This document shows positions 23,516 through 31,967 of a DNA stretch of 64,000 nt, one piece after another. A program made the translations under genes and the position numbers. The notes under the pieces are model-generated. The model did not search any database and was not told where the DNA came from. It saw nothing but the letters and a program-made list of their open reading frames with translations. This DNA is from DATAEY01 sp045805565 (GTDB lineage Bacteria > Actinomycetota > Thermoleophilia > Solirubrobacterales > Solirubrobacteraceae): NCBI GenBank assembly GCA_045805565.1, contig JBJMKZ010000025.1, positions 124,001 to 188,000 on the forward strand, in the 5' to 3' direction. How positions within the stretch are numbered: the stretch's first letter is position 1; each line of letters starts with the position of its first letter.

Positions 23516-25660
23516 CTATCCCCACCTCACCACGGCGAGCGGATTCGAGTAGTCATCCGTCCAGGTCTGCGCCGAGGGATTGGCGCGGCAGGTGCGCCAG
23601 CGCCGGTCGCCCGCCAGGTGGCCGAGATCGGCCGGGGTGCGAGCGAGCAGCGCCCAGGTCGACTCGGAGAACCCCTGCTGCGTCTCGGCTGAGCTGGGGG
23701 TCTGGCGCTGTATGCGGCACGAGAGCCCGAGGTCGCGCGCGATGTTGGCGACCACCGGTTCGAGCGCGAGATAGCGGTTCGTGAGGTTGAACAGCAGCGC
23801 GCCTGCCTCGGCGGTTCGGGATAGGTAGAGCGCGACCGCCTCGCGGGTGATCAGGTGCAGCGGGATAGCGTCGGAGTTGAAGGCGTCGACCACCACCAGG
23901 CCGAGGCTCGCCTCGGGGAGCGCTTGGATCGAGCGCCGGCCGTCGCCGACCACCACACGAGGTCGGACAGGGCAGTCGCTCAGGAAGCTGAACAGCCGGC
24001 GATCGGTCGCGATCCTGATCACCGTCGGATCGATTTCGTAGAAGGTGAGCCGGCTTCCCGGGCGGGCATCGCAGGCGAGCGAGCCGGTGCCGAGGCCGAT
24101 GGCGCCTACGCGTCGGGTGGCCGAGCGCGGCAGGCCGGCAAACGCCTGGGCGGCCGGACTCCCGGCGTTGTAGTAGCTGAGCGGCACCGGCGGACCCGGG
24201 CCGACGCGCTCGGAGCCATGCAGCGTGGTACCCGAATACAGCTCGTGGAGGCGGCCGTGATCGCTTGCGAGCACGCGCGAAGTTCCGAAGAAGTTGCGGT
24301 CGCGTTCGAGCAGCCGGTCTCCCTGGCCCGCGGCGATCGCGGCCGCGAGGAAGATGGCGCCCACGGCAAGGCCAAAGCGAACCGGCCGCCTGGCCAGGTT
24401 GACCACCAGGCCGCAGCCCACGCCCGCCGCCACCGTTCGGACGTCGATGAACACGTCCCCCGCGGCATCCCGGGCGATGACCAGCGCCAGCGCCAGCGCG
24501 GCGCCGAGCAGGAGCGGCACGATCGCGTCCATCCAGCGCGTCGGCCGCTCGTCGCCCAGGAAGAACTCGAGCAGCTCGCGCCGCTTCTTGGGTGGCGCCG
24601 GCCGCAGGAGGCAGGCGGCCACGATCGCCAGCGGGTACTCGACCAGGCCGGGGAAGACGAGCGGCGCCACGACCGCGTTGAACACCCCGCCCAGCGCTCC
24701 GCCCAGCGCGACCCACAGATAGAACTCCGTAAGGCGGCTCGGGTCGGGCCGGTCGGCGGCCAGGCGGCCATGACACATCAGGCCCGCGACGACCAGTCCG
24801 GCCAGGTGGACCAGAAGCAGGACGCCGAGCGGCGCCTGCGCCCCGATGACCAGGGTGTAGGTGACCAGGATCGCCGCGATCGGCCACAGCCTTCGCCCAA
24901 GCACGCTCAGCCGGCGTGCGTCGGTCCACGGCGAGAACGCGACGACGAGCGTGATCAGGTAGAGCGCCAGCGGAACCACCCATAGGAGCGGTACGGGGCT
25001 CAGGTCGCGGGTGATGTAAGTGGTCACCCCGAGCATCAGGCTCGACGGAACCGCCGCCAGGGCCAGCCACCTGAGGCGCCGCCCCCACTCGATCCGGTGC
25101 CCGGGGAGCGGCTCGGTGGCAATGGGAGCCGACACCGCGGGCGCAAGCCAGAGCGCGGCCGCGCTCCCGGCCACCAGCGCGACGGCAAGCGCGTAGCAGG
25201 CGGCCCACGCCCTGCCTTGCGCCCTGAGCCCGAGCAGTGGCTCGAGGACCAGCGGGTAGGCCAGCAGCCCCAGCAGGCTGCCGCCGTTGCTCGCCGCGAA
25301 CAGGAAGTAGGGATCGCGGGCGGCGCGGTGGCGCGTCGTCGCGAACCAGCGCTGCACCATCGGCCCGTTGGCGGCGAGCACGAAGAAGGGAAGCCCGGCG
25401 GTGGCGGTGAGAAGGACCAGTAGCCAGGGCACCGGGTTCGCGGTGTCCGGGGCGGTGGCATTCGGCACGCCGATCGGCAGCGCTATCGCAGCCAGGACGA
25501 GCGCCGCGAGCTGGATGAGAGCCTGGCGGCGCGGCGACAGGCGGCTTGTGACGTGTGCGAAGCCGTAGGCGGCGAGGAGCGCGGCCTGGAAGAAGAGGAC
25601 CGTCGTGGGCCAGACCTCCGGAGCCGAGCCGAGCAGCGGCAGCACGAACTTGCCCACCAT
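23516..25660 (-). CDS. Fused MFS-like membrane / spermidine synthase-like protein
   Basis: A 714-residue protein from the ATG at 25660. About ten membrane helices fill residues 1-430. The soluble C-terminal ~230 residues carry a methyltransferase-fold spermidine-synthase-like domain: RRVGAIGLGTGSLACDARPG near 515 (nucleotide site), LTFYEIDPTVIRIA near 535, VVVGDGRRSIQAL near 563, VVVDAFNSDAIPLHLITREA near 582, and the terminal TDDYSNPLAVVRWG. Related fusions normally begin with a further membrane helix. In-frame codons 25661-25723 encode exactly that (VYSVALLVSAALLFALEP), but no ATG, GTG or TTG precedes it before a stop. The true start may be a rare CTG at 25723, or there is a frameshift. Polyamine synthesis is not certain. 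Confidence 0.8.
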   Translation of the reverse strand: MVGKFVLPLLGSAPEVWPTTVLFFQAALLAAYGFAHVTSRLSPRRQALIQLAALVLAAIALPIGVPNATAPDTANPVPWLLVLLTATAGLPFFVLAANGPMVQRWFATTRHRAARDPYFLFAASNGGSLLGLLAYPLVLEPLLGLRAQGRAWAACYALAVALVAGSAAALWLAPAVSAPIATEPLPGHRIEWGRRLRWLALAAVPSSLMLGVTTYITRDLSPVPLLWVVPLALYLITLVVAFSPWTDARRLSVLGRRLWPIAAILVTYTLVIGAQAPLGVLLLVHLAGLVVAGLMCHGRLAADRPDPSRLTEFYLWVALGGALGGVFNAVVAPLVFPGLVEYPLAIVAACLLRPAPPKKRRELLEFFLGDERPTRWMDAIVPLLLGAALALALVIARDAAGDVFIDVRTVAAGVGCGLVVNLARRPVRFGLAVGAIFLAAAIAAGQGDRLLERDRNFFGTSRVLASDHGRLHELYSGTTLHGSERVGPGPPVPLSYYNAGSPAAQAFAGLPRSATRRVGAIGLGTGSLACDARPGSRLTFYEIDPTVIRIATDRRLFSFLSDCPVRPRVVVGDGRRSIQALPEASLGLVVVDAFNSDAIPLHLITREAVALYLSRTAEAGALLFNLTNRYLALEPVVANIARDLGLSCRIQRQTPSSAETQQGFSESTWALLARTPADLGHLAGDRRWRTCRANPSAQTWTDDYSNPLAVVRWG

Positions 25661-25874
25661 CGGCTCGAGGGCGAACAGCAGCGCCGCGCTGACGAGCAGC
25701 GCTACCGAGTAGACGATGGTCAGGGCCGCGGGCTCCTGTTCGCAGTCGTGCGGGCGCTCACGACCGCACGCGGTTGCGCAAGCTCAAGAACCGAGGACTC
25801 GTCTGCGGTGGCGTCGGTTCTTCGGGCGCTCATGGCACTAGCATGCTCGATCGGAGGGAGGCAGACCGATAAGC

Positions 25875-26057
25875 GTGGAAACAGACGCCGGCAGGCGCAA
25901 GCCCGAAGAGCCCGGACGGGCGGATCAACAGTCCCGACCGCCGGATCCGGACTCCGATGTCGAGCAGGTCGAGAGCGGGCAGAAGGCCGACACCGGATCG
26001 ATGTCGGAGGAGGTCGAACGTGCCGGCGAGCGCGAAGCCGATGCCTCCGAGGGCTGA
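25875..26057 (+). CDS. Small acidic low-complexity protein (60 aa)
   Basis: A 60-residue hydrophilic protein rich in Glu, Asp, Gly, Ser and Arg (for example DPDSDVEQVESGQKADTG near 24), without a membrane segment. A strong purine block GGAGGGAGG (25853-25861) lies 13 nt before the GTG, a little far for an ideal ribosome-binding site. Such disordered acidic proteins occur in actinobacteria without known function. No homologue is recognised. It could be a false ORF, although the strand has no competing gene. Confidence 0.45.
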   Translation: METDAGRRKPEEPGRADQQSRPPDPDSDVEQVESGQKADTGSMSEEVERAGEREADASEG

Positions 26058-26139
26058 CGGCGCCCGCTAGGCGCGGCAGGGTCGCCAGAAGCTCGGGCTG
26101 CAGCTTCCCCCTACGACATGCTCGCGCTGCGCGGGCCGC

Positions 26140-26631
26140 TCATAGCCTGACGGTCGTGCCGGCAAACGCGATGAACCAGATGCAGAGGGCGGCGATTGCG
26201 ACGCATGCAGAGATGACCATGACGACGTCGAGCATTCGCACTGGCCTCGCCTGCTGGGTGTCGGTAAGACCGCGGCGCCAAACGGGTGCCACGCGCCCGC
26301 CGGCCTCGTCGTGGCCACGAAGACGCTCGTAGAGGTCGCTGACGCGCAGCAGCAGCTTCAGCCCACCGATCATCGACGCCGGTATCGCGACGATCAGCGC
26401 CGGCAGGGCGATGAGCGGGGGCAGGGAGAACGCTTCGATGAGCTTCGAGACGACCAGGATCCACGCAAACGGGGCAGCCGCCAGGGCGGCCGTGCCGACC
26501 ACGGTGATGGGGATCAATAGGACGGCGACGAAGTTGCGCCCGATCATCATCAGACCCCCAACCGAACGGCGGCGCTGAACCCGCCCCGCCGCGCCAGACG
26601 ACAGTGCGGTGTCGGCGGCCTCGGTGAACAT
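26140..26631 (-). CDS. Small integral membrane protein, unknown
   Basis: A 163-residue membrane protein. Helices are at about residues 35-55 (VAVLLIPITVVGTAALAAAP), 65-90 (LPPLIALPALIVAIPASMIG) and 140-160 (DVVMVISACVAIAALCIWFI). The soluble loop between the second and third is basic (RVSDLYERLRGHDEAGGRV). The start ATG lies 4 nt after the stop of the 70-residue upstream gene, with GAGGGG as a possible ribosome-binding site inside that gene, so the pair is an operon. No family recognised. Confidence 0.65.
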   Translation of the reverse strand: MFTEAADTALSSGAAGRVQRRRSVGGLMMIGRNFVAVLLIPITVVGTAALAAAPFAWILVVSKLIEAFSLPPLIALPALIVAIPASMIGGLKLLLRVSDLYERLRGHDEAGGRVAPVWRRGLTDTQQARPVRMLDVVMVISACVAIAALCIWFIAFAGTTVRL

Positions 26632-26635
26632 CCTG

Positions 26636-26848
26636 TCACCGCCCCTCTGCGGCGCTGCCAGCGCCCTTCGTCAGCGCCGCCTCGAGTGTGCACAGCAATC
26701 CCAACCAGCCGGTGAAGGCCCGCGAGGTGCCCCCTGCATCGCGCAGTGAGCCGCGGATCGGCTCCGCTGCCGAGTCGAAGTCAAGGGTCACCTGGACCCC
26801 CTCGCGATAGCGCTCTGGCTGTGTCCCGGCGCTGGGCTCTGCGGTCAC
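26636..26848 (-). CDS. Small conserved-looking protein (70 aa)
   Basis: A 70-residue soluble protein. The core VTLDFDSAAEPIRGSLRDAG (residues 20-39), followed by SRAFTGWLGLLCTLEAAL, resembles short actinobacterial proteins that have an E-x-I-x-G-x-L-x-D motif and an F-x-GWL motif. These are of unknown function. GTG start at 26848. It heads a two-gene unit with the downstream membrane protein and is divergent from the large LuxR-type regulator, with which it shares a 117-bp control region. Confidence 0.6.
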   Translation of the reverse strand: MTAEPSAGTQPERYREGVQVTLDFDSAAEPIRGSLRDAGGTSRAFTGWLGLLCTLEAALTKGAGSAAEGR

Positions 26849-26891
26849 GACGTGATCTTCCGACCACGCCGCGCGATTCGCATCGGGGTGT

Positions 26892-26936
26892 GACCCTGAA
26901 CTTTGCCCGCTTGACCCGCGGCTCGTACTCAGGGTC
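26892..26936. promoter_or_regulatory. Inverted repeat upstream of the LAL regulator
   Basis: GACCCTGA (26892-26899) and TCAGGGTC (26929-26936) are perfect 8-bp inverted repeats, 37 bp start to start. TAGAGT (26943-26948) is a possible -10 box for the plus-strand gene at 26966. The arrangement suggests a two-site operator. Confidence 0.4.
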
Positions 26937-26965
26937 GCGCGCTAGAGTCGCGCACGGCGAGCCCG

Positions 26966-29854
26966 ATGGCCGTGCGGTCGGTGACACTCCTAGAACGGGA
27001 AGAAGACCTAGCCGCGATTGATGACCGCATCGGGCAGGCAATCGCCGGCGAGGGATCGCTGCTCATCTTCGAGGGACCGGCGGGCATCGGGAAAACCGAG
27101 CTGCTCGCCGCGGGCCGCAGGCGAGCTGCGGCGCAAGACATCGAGGTCCTGGCTGCGCGGAGCGGTGAGTTGGAGCGCAGCTTCGGCTTTGGCGTCGTCC
27201 GGCAGCTATTCGAGCCCCCGGTCATGCGCGCAAGCGCTGCGAGGCGCAGATCGCTGCTAGCCGGCGCAGCGGCGGGGGCCGCGCCGGTGCTGGGACTCGA
27301 GGCTCGCGAAACCCATCCCGCGGCAGAGGTCTCGAGTCCGGATTCCGCCCTCGGCTTTCAGCACGGTCTCTACTGGCTGGCCGCCAACCTCGCCGAGCAG
27401 GCCCCGCTGCTGATCTCGGTGGACGACGTCCACTGGGCCGATGCCGCCTCCTTGCGCTGGCTGCTCTACCTGGTTCGCCGGCTGGAGGGTCTTCCGATCG
27501 TCGCCATCATGGCGACGCGTCCGGGAGAACCGGGTAGCCAAACCGAGCTGCTCTCGAGACTCGCGGCCGAGCCGCGCGCTACGACGCGGCGTCCCGCCGC
27601 TCTTAGCCCCCTCGGAACTGCACGCCTCGTGCGAGCAACGCTCGGCGATGAAGCCGAGCCCGAGTTCTGCAGCGCCTGCCATGAGGCAGCGAGAGGAAAC
27701 CCGTTCGTCGTGCGGGCACTCGCCGATGCCATCAGGGAGGACGCCATCCCGCCCACCGCGACGGCGGCCGCTCACATCCGCGACGTCGGCCCCCAAACCG
27801 TCTCGCGCTCGGTCATGGCTCGGCTCGCGCGGCTGCCCGGAGGGGCTGCCGAACTGTCGCGCGCAGTCGCGGTGCTGGGGACGGGGGCGGAACTGCACGA
27901 GGCGGCGTCGTTGGCCGATCTGGACGAGACCGCTGCGGTCGAGGCGGCCGACGCGCTCAGCGCGGCGGCGATCCTTGCGCCCGGGCGGCCGCTGGACTTC
28001 GTGCATCCGGTCGTGCGGACCGCGATCTATGCAGAGATTCCAGAAGCCGAGCGCGCCCACATGCATGCTCGCGCGGCTCGGCTGCTGTCGGGGCTCGGCG
28101 GGCAACCCGAGCGAGTTGCCGCCCACCTCTTGGCCGCCGACCCACGGGCCGATCCCTGGGTGATCAGCGTCCTTTGTGACGCTGCCCGGGACTCCCTGGC
28201 TCGAGGCGCGCCGGATGGCGCAGTCGCCTACCTGCGGCGAGCTATCCGCGAGCCGGCGCCTCGCGAAACTCGGCTCGATCTGCTGCAGCGCCTACTCCCG
28301 GCGGCCATGCGTGCCGTTGACCTGACGGCCTTCGACGACCTCGGGGGTGACCCGCTGGAGGAACTGGCGGCCGACCCCGAGGCCCTGCTGGCCTGCGGAT
28401 CCCAGATCGCCACCGCGCTCTACACCGCGGGGGAGCCAGAGCGAGGAACCGAGGTTTGGGAAGCGGCGATCGAGACGGCGCTCGAGCGCGGAAGGATCGC
28501 GTTGGCTATAGGGCTCGAGCTGGAGCTCATCAACTGGCGCCAACTCGTGCCGTCCCAGGCAAGGGCTCGCCTGCAGCCGTATGTCGACAGGATCGAGTCT
28601 GGAACGCTGGCTGAAGCACGGTCGGCGGCGGCCGAGGCCTGGTGGGCCACACTGATCGGCGATCGGACGGCCGATGAGGCCGCCCAGCTGGCCGAGCGCG
28701 CGCTGGCCCATGAAGGAGTCTGGCGCGATCAGATCGAGATCCCGCTCGTGCTCGCCGAGGCCTTGCTCGTCCTGATCCGCAGCGACAAGCTGGCGCTGGC
28801 CGAACGCCCGATCGAGCGGTGGGTCGCCGAGGCGCGAGGCCGCGGCTCCTACCCGAGTCTGGTCATGGGCTCCTACGTCCGGGCGTCTCTCAGCTACGCG
28901 GGCGGGAGCGTCGCTCGGGCCGAGAGTGAGGCGCGTAGCGTCGTGGAGACCGCCCGTCGCGGTGACTTCGTGTTGCTCATGCCGCTGTGGATCGCCCTGC
29001 TGGTCGAGGTCCTGATCGAACGTGGAGATCCGGACGCCGCCGACGAGGAGTTCGAGAAGACCGGGCTGACCGGCGAGATTCCGGACACGTACTGGTTCGG
29101 GCCGCTGCTGTTCAGCCGGGGGCGCTTGCGCCTCGCCCAATCGAGAACGCGGGAGGGGCTGGGCGACCTGCTGGAGCACGGCCGGCGCTATGAGCGCGAT
29201 GGGATACTCAATCCCGCCGGTTATGGGCAGTGGGCGTCCACTGCCGCACTCGGGTTGGCAGCGGTCGGCGAGTCCGACAAGGCGCGGAGCCTGGTGGAGG
29301 TGGAGCTCGACCGCGCCAAGGGATGGGGAACGCCCGGCCCAATCGGCACCGCGATGGGGACGCTTGGCCTACTCGCGGGAGGACAGAAGGGCATCGCGCT
29401 CCTGCGTGAGGCGGTTGCCGTGCTCGAGCCGTCGTCGGCCAAGCTCCACCATGCTCGCGTCAGGACCTATTTGGGCGCCGCGCTGCGAAGGCAGGGGCAG
29501 CGTTCCGAGGCCCGTGAGGTGCTGGAGGAGGCGCTCGACCTCGCCCACCGGTGTGGGGCCATCGCGCTCGCCGACCATGCGCGACAGGAGCTCGCCGCTA
29601 CGGGGGCGCGGCCGAGAAAGCCGATCCGGACCGGTGCCGATGCGCTCACAGCGAGCGAGCGTCGTGTGTCGCAGATGGCGGCCGAAGGCCTGGCCAACAA
29701 GGAGATCGCGCAGACGCTGTTCGTGACCGTGAAGACCGTCGAGACCCACCTTGGCCACGCCTACCAGAAGCTGAACATCAGTTCGCGCTCCGAACTTCCT
29801 GCTCGGCTCCGAGAGGAGAATGCGCCATTGCCCCCGCCGAAAATGCCCATCTGA
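26966..29854 (+). CDS. LuxR-family AAA transcriptional regulator (LAL type)
   Basis: A 962-residue STAND-like regulator. The Walker A is GPAGIGKT (residues 37-44), and Walker B plus the following sensor is LLISVDDVHWADAASLRWLL near 150. FVHPVVRTAIYAEI near 345 marks the end of the winged-helix part of the ATPase module. A long helical TPR-like region occupies residues ~390-880. The C-terminal LuxR HTH is TASERRVSQMAAEGLANKEI, then TVKTVETHLGHAYQKLNISS (about 893-945). It activates transcription on ATP and ligand binding; targets are unknown. The ATG at 26966 fits the start of the ATPase domain (LLEREEDLAAID). Divergent from a small two-gene unit, which is the obvious candidate target. Confidence 0.9.
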   Translation: MAVRSVTLLEREEDLAAIDDRIGQAIAGEGSLLIFEGPAGIGKTELLAAGRRRAAAQDIEVLAARSGELERSFGFGVVRQLFEPPVMRASAARRRSLLAGAAAGAAPVLGLEARETHPAAEVSSPDSALGFQHGLYWLAANLAEQAPLLISVDDVHWADAASLRWLLYLVRRLEGLPIVAIMATRPGEPGSQTELLSRLAAEPRATTRRPAALSPLGTARLVRATLGDEAEPEFCSACHEAARGNPFVVRALADAIREDAIPPTATAAAHIRDVGPQTVSRSVMARLARLPGGAAELSRAVAVLGTGAELHEAASLADLDETAAVEAADALSAAAILAPGRPLDFVHPVVRTAIYAEIPEAERAHMHARAARLLSGLGGQPERVAAHLLAADPRADPWVISVLCDAARDSLARGAPDGAVAYLRRAIREPAPRETRLDLLQRLLPAAMRAVDLTAFDDLGGDPLEELAADPEALLACGSQIATALYTAGEPERGTEVWEAAIETALERGRIALAIGLELELINWRQLVPSQARARLQPYVDRIESGTLAEARSAAAEAWWATLIGDRTADEAAQLAERALAHEGVWRDQIEIPLVLAEALLVLIRSDKLALAERPIERWVAEARGRGSYPSLVMGSYVRASLSYAGGSVARAESEARSVVETARRGDFVLLMPLWIALLVEVLIERGDPDAADEEFEKTGLTGEIPDTYWFGPLLFSRGRLRLAQSRTREGLGDLLEHGRRYERDGILNPAGYGQWASTAALGLAAVGESDKARSLVEVELDRAKGWGTPGPIGTAMGTLGLLAGGQKGIALLREAVAVLEPSSAKLHHARVRTYLGAALRRQGQRSEAREVLEEALDLAHRCGAIALADHARQELAATGARPRKPIRTGADALTASERRVSQMAAEGLANKEIAQTLFVTVKTVETHLGHAYQKLNISSRSELPARLREENAPLPPPKMPI

Positions 29855-30050
29855 GTGGCGTGACGGGCGGGCCACACGGGGTGCTGACCGCCCGAGGTTC
29901 CGAGCCTGGACCGGTGGAGTTACGGCCGGCGGGGCACGGGTAGAGGCCCTGGTGCAGGAACCGGATGAAAGCTGCCCACATGGCCGATCGAATCGAGCGC
30001 AACCGGGCCGCAGTCCAAGCACCGCGCGCGGCGCTTGCTGAGGACCCGCG

Positions 30051-31166
30051 GTGATCGGCGAGGTCGACCTCGCCGTCGTCGGCGGCGGGATCGTCGGCCT
30101 CTCCACGGCCGTCGCGGCCGCGGATGGCGGCCTCGAGATCCGTTGCTTCGAGGCGGCGCGGCCGGGCGCCGGGCAGTCGGCGGGGCGGACGCGCATCTTC
30201 CGCCACCGCCACGCCGAGCCGGAGCTCGTCGAACTCGCGGTGCGGGCACGGGCCGCGTGGGACCGCTGGGAGCAGCGATTCGGTCGCGAGCTGGTCGGCC
30301 GCGAGGGCGTCGTGATGGCCGGTCCGGACCTCGAGAGCGATCTCGAGCGGCTAACGACGGCGGGGGTCGAGGTGCGCGCCCTCGATCCCGCCGCCCAGCG
30401 AGAAGCGCTTCCGATCGCCGCGCCGCTGGGAGAGACGGCGCTGCTCGACGTCCATGGCGGCGCCATCCGGACGGATCGCGCCGTGGATGCGCTCGTCGGC
30501 GACCTCGGCGAGCGGCTCGTCCTCGCCGAGGTCGTCGGGCTACATCCCGCGGACGGGCACGTCATGGTGGACACCGCGGAGGGCGTCTGGCGGGCCCGGC
30601 GGGCGGTGGTGTGCGCGGGCGTGGACACGACACGGCTGGCGCGCGCTCTCGGGCTGGACCTGCCGGTCGAGACCGGCTGCCAGCTGCGGGCCACCTTCGC
30701 GGTAAGCGAGGCGCTGGCAGGCGGGCGCCTCGCCTGCCTACTCGATGGACGTGACCCCGACGCGTCGTCGTACGCGGCGGCGTGCGACGGCGGCCGGCGC
30801 TACACCGTCGGTCTGGGCTCGAGCGAGCTCGCGGTCGGCGGGCTCGGGCCCGCCGTCCCGGCGGACGCGCCGCCCACGCAGGCCATCGAACGGACGTCCG
30901 CCTACGTGGCGCGGGTGTTTCCGGGGCTCGACCCCGAGCCGGTGGAGTTGCGGCTCTGCTGGACGACCAAGCTGCCCTGGAGCGAGGACGCCTTCGCGGC
31001 GTGGCAGCACGGGCCGGTGACGGTGTTCGCGGGCCACAACCTGTTCAAGTTCGCGCCCGTCTTGGCGGACCTGCTCGTCGAAGCCGCTCGAGCCGGGCGC
31101 ATCTCCCCCGAGCTGGCGCCCGACTACGCCGACGGCGTAGCGGTTTCGAGGATGAAGACGTCATGA
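30051..31166 (+). CDS. FAD-dependent amine/amino-acid oxidase (DAO/sarcosine oxidase type)
   Basis: A 371-residue flavoprotein. The N-terminal dinucleotide site is VDLAVVGGGIVGLSTAVAAA (residues 5-24). GQSAGRTRIFRHRHAEPELVELAV near 43 is typical of the monomeric sarcosine oxidase/N-methyltryptophan oxidase group, with an R-I-x-R motif. AVVCAGVDTTRLARALGL near 187 is the second FAD strand. LCWTTKLPWSEDAFA near 302 matches the C-Y-T region, where the Cys (here the Cys of RLCW) covalently holds FAD in that family. The C-terminal ATG-like GHNLFKFAPVLADLL near 329 contacts the cofactor. Substrate probably an N-methyl or primary amine, not known. GTG start at 30051. Confidence 0.85.
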   Translation: MIGEVDLAVVGGGIVGLSTAVAAADGGLEIRCFEAARPGAGQSAGRTRIFRHRHAEPELVELAVRARAAWDRWEQRFGRELVGREGVVMAGPDLESDLERLTTAGVEVRALDPAAQREALPIAAPLGETALLDVHGGAIRTDRAVDALVGDLGERLVLAEVVGLHPADGHVMVDTAEGVWRARRAVVCAGVDTTRLARALGLDLPVETGCQLRATFAVSEALAGGRLACLLDGRDPDASSYAAACDGGRRYTVGLGSSELAVGGLGPAVPADAPPTQAIERTSAYVARVFPGLDPEPVELRLCWTTKLPWSEDAFAAWQHGPVTVFAGHNLFKFAPVLADLLVEAARAGRISPELAPDYADGVAVSRMKTS

Positions 31167-31387
31167 GCGAGATTCGCAATTGGGTGCAGCTGGCCACCCG
31201 AGCGGTCACGGGCGGGAAAGTTCGCGTAGGAGCCGTTCGTCGCGTGGTCGGTCATCGCGACGGCTGGAAACGAATATGTTTCGCCTGCATCGCATTGGGA
31301 CTGCTCACGGCGCGAGGTACTGGCTCGAAACCAGCCGTCCCGTCGTCAAGAGAGTCCCGCTCCTGTGATACCGCTCGACGGAGGTAA
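31163..31387 (+). CDS. Doubtful small ORF overlapping the oxidase stop
   Basis: A 74-residue frame starting with an ATG that overlaps the oxidase stop (ATGA). It begins MSEIRNWVQLATRAVTGGK and has one short hydrophobic stretch. It is Arg-rich towards the end, has no recognisable motif, and covers most of the gap before the lipoprotein gene. The overlap argues for translation; the composition argues against. Listed for completeness. Confidence 0.2.
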   Translation: MSEIRNWVQLATRAVTGGKVRVGAVRRVVGHRDGWKRICFACIALGLLTARGTGSKPAVPSSRESRSCDTARRR

Positions 31388-31395
31388 AGCTTGGT

Positions 31396-31887
31396 ATGAC
31401 CCCGAGACGCGTAGGGCTGCTCATGGCCGCTGGTGCGGTCGCGCTCGCCGGCTGCGGCGGAGGCTCCAGCCAACAGAGCACCAGCACCAAGACATCGGCG
31501 GCGCAGAAGCCGCTTGCGCAGCCGCAGGCCAAGGTGTCGTTCATCGCTCCGAAGAACGGGGGGACCATCCCCGGCACGGTGATCGCACGGGTCAGGGTGA
31601 CCGGGATCAAGCTCGACCCCGCGGCGGTCGGCAAGCCGGCCAAGCGGGGCGAGGGGCACCTGCACTTCTCGATGGACGGCGGCAAGTACGACCTGCCCAA
31701 GTACTCGGGCGCCAACGGCAGGCTCGCGGTCAAGCTCGGGGTGCAGGGCAAGTACTCGCCGTCGGTGACTCCCACGATCACCTACAAGGGCCTTCCCGCC
31801 GGCAACCACAAGCTCGAGGTCTACGTGGCCAACAACGACCACACCAACGCAGGTCCGAACGCCGAGGTCCAGTTCACGACCGAGTGA
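31396..31887 (+). CDS. Lipoprotein with a beta-sandwich (DUF4399-like) domain
   Basis: A 163-residue exported lipoprotein. The signal peptide ends in the lipobox VALAGC (Cys18), followed by a Ser/Thr/Gln-rich linker. The mature domain has VSFIAPKNGGTIPGTVIARV near 46, GEGHLHFSMDGGKYDLP near 86 and GLPAGNHKLEVYVANNDH near 133. The G-H-x-H-x-x-x-D-G core is like DUF4399 proteins, in which the His residues may bind metal. GGAGGT at 31380-31385, 10 nt before the ATG, is a good ribosome-binding site. It would sit on the outer face of the cytoplasmic membrane. Function unknown. Confidence 0.78.
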   Translation: MTPRRVGLLMAAGAVALAGCGGGSSQQSTSTKTSAAQKPLAQPQAKVSFIAPKNGGTIPGTVIARVRVTGIKLDPAAVGKPAKRGEGHLHFSMDGGKYDLPKYSGANGRLAVKLGVQGKYSPSVTPTITYKGLPAGNHKLEVYVANNDHTNAGPNAEVQFTTE

Positions 31888-31967
31888 ACTGTGCGTCAGA
31901 AGCCGTATTCCGCTTAGAGCCCGGCGGGGTGATGAGTGGACTCGTCCAGGTGAGCTGGTCCGACGCT

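Noticed and set aside
23553..25208. A 551-codon minus-strand frame in the MFS/spermidine-synthase gene
   Set aside because: It is a +1 shadow of the real gene, very rich in Arg, Gly and Ala, without membrane helices or motifs.
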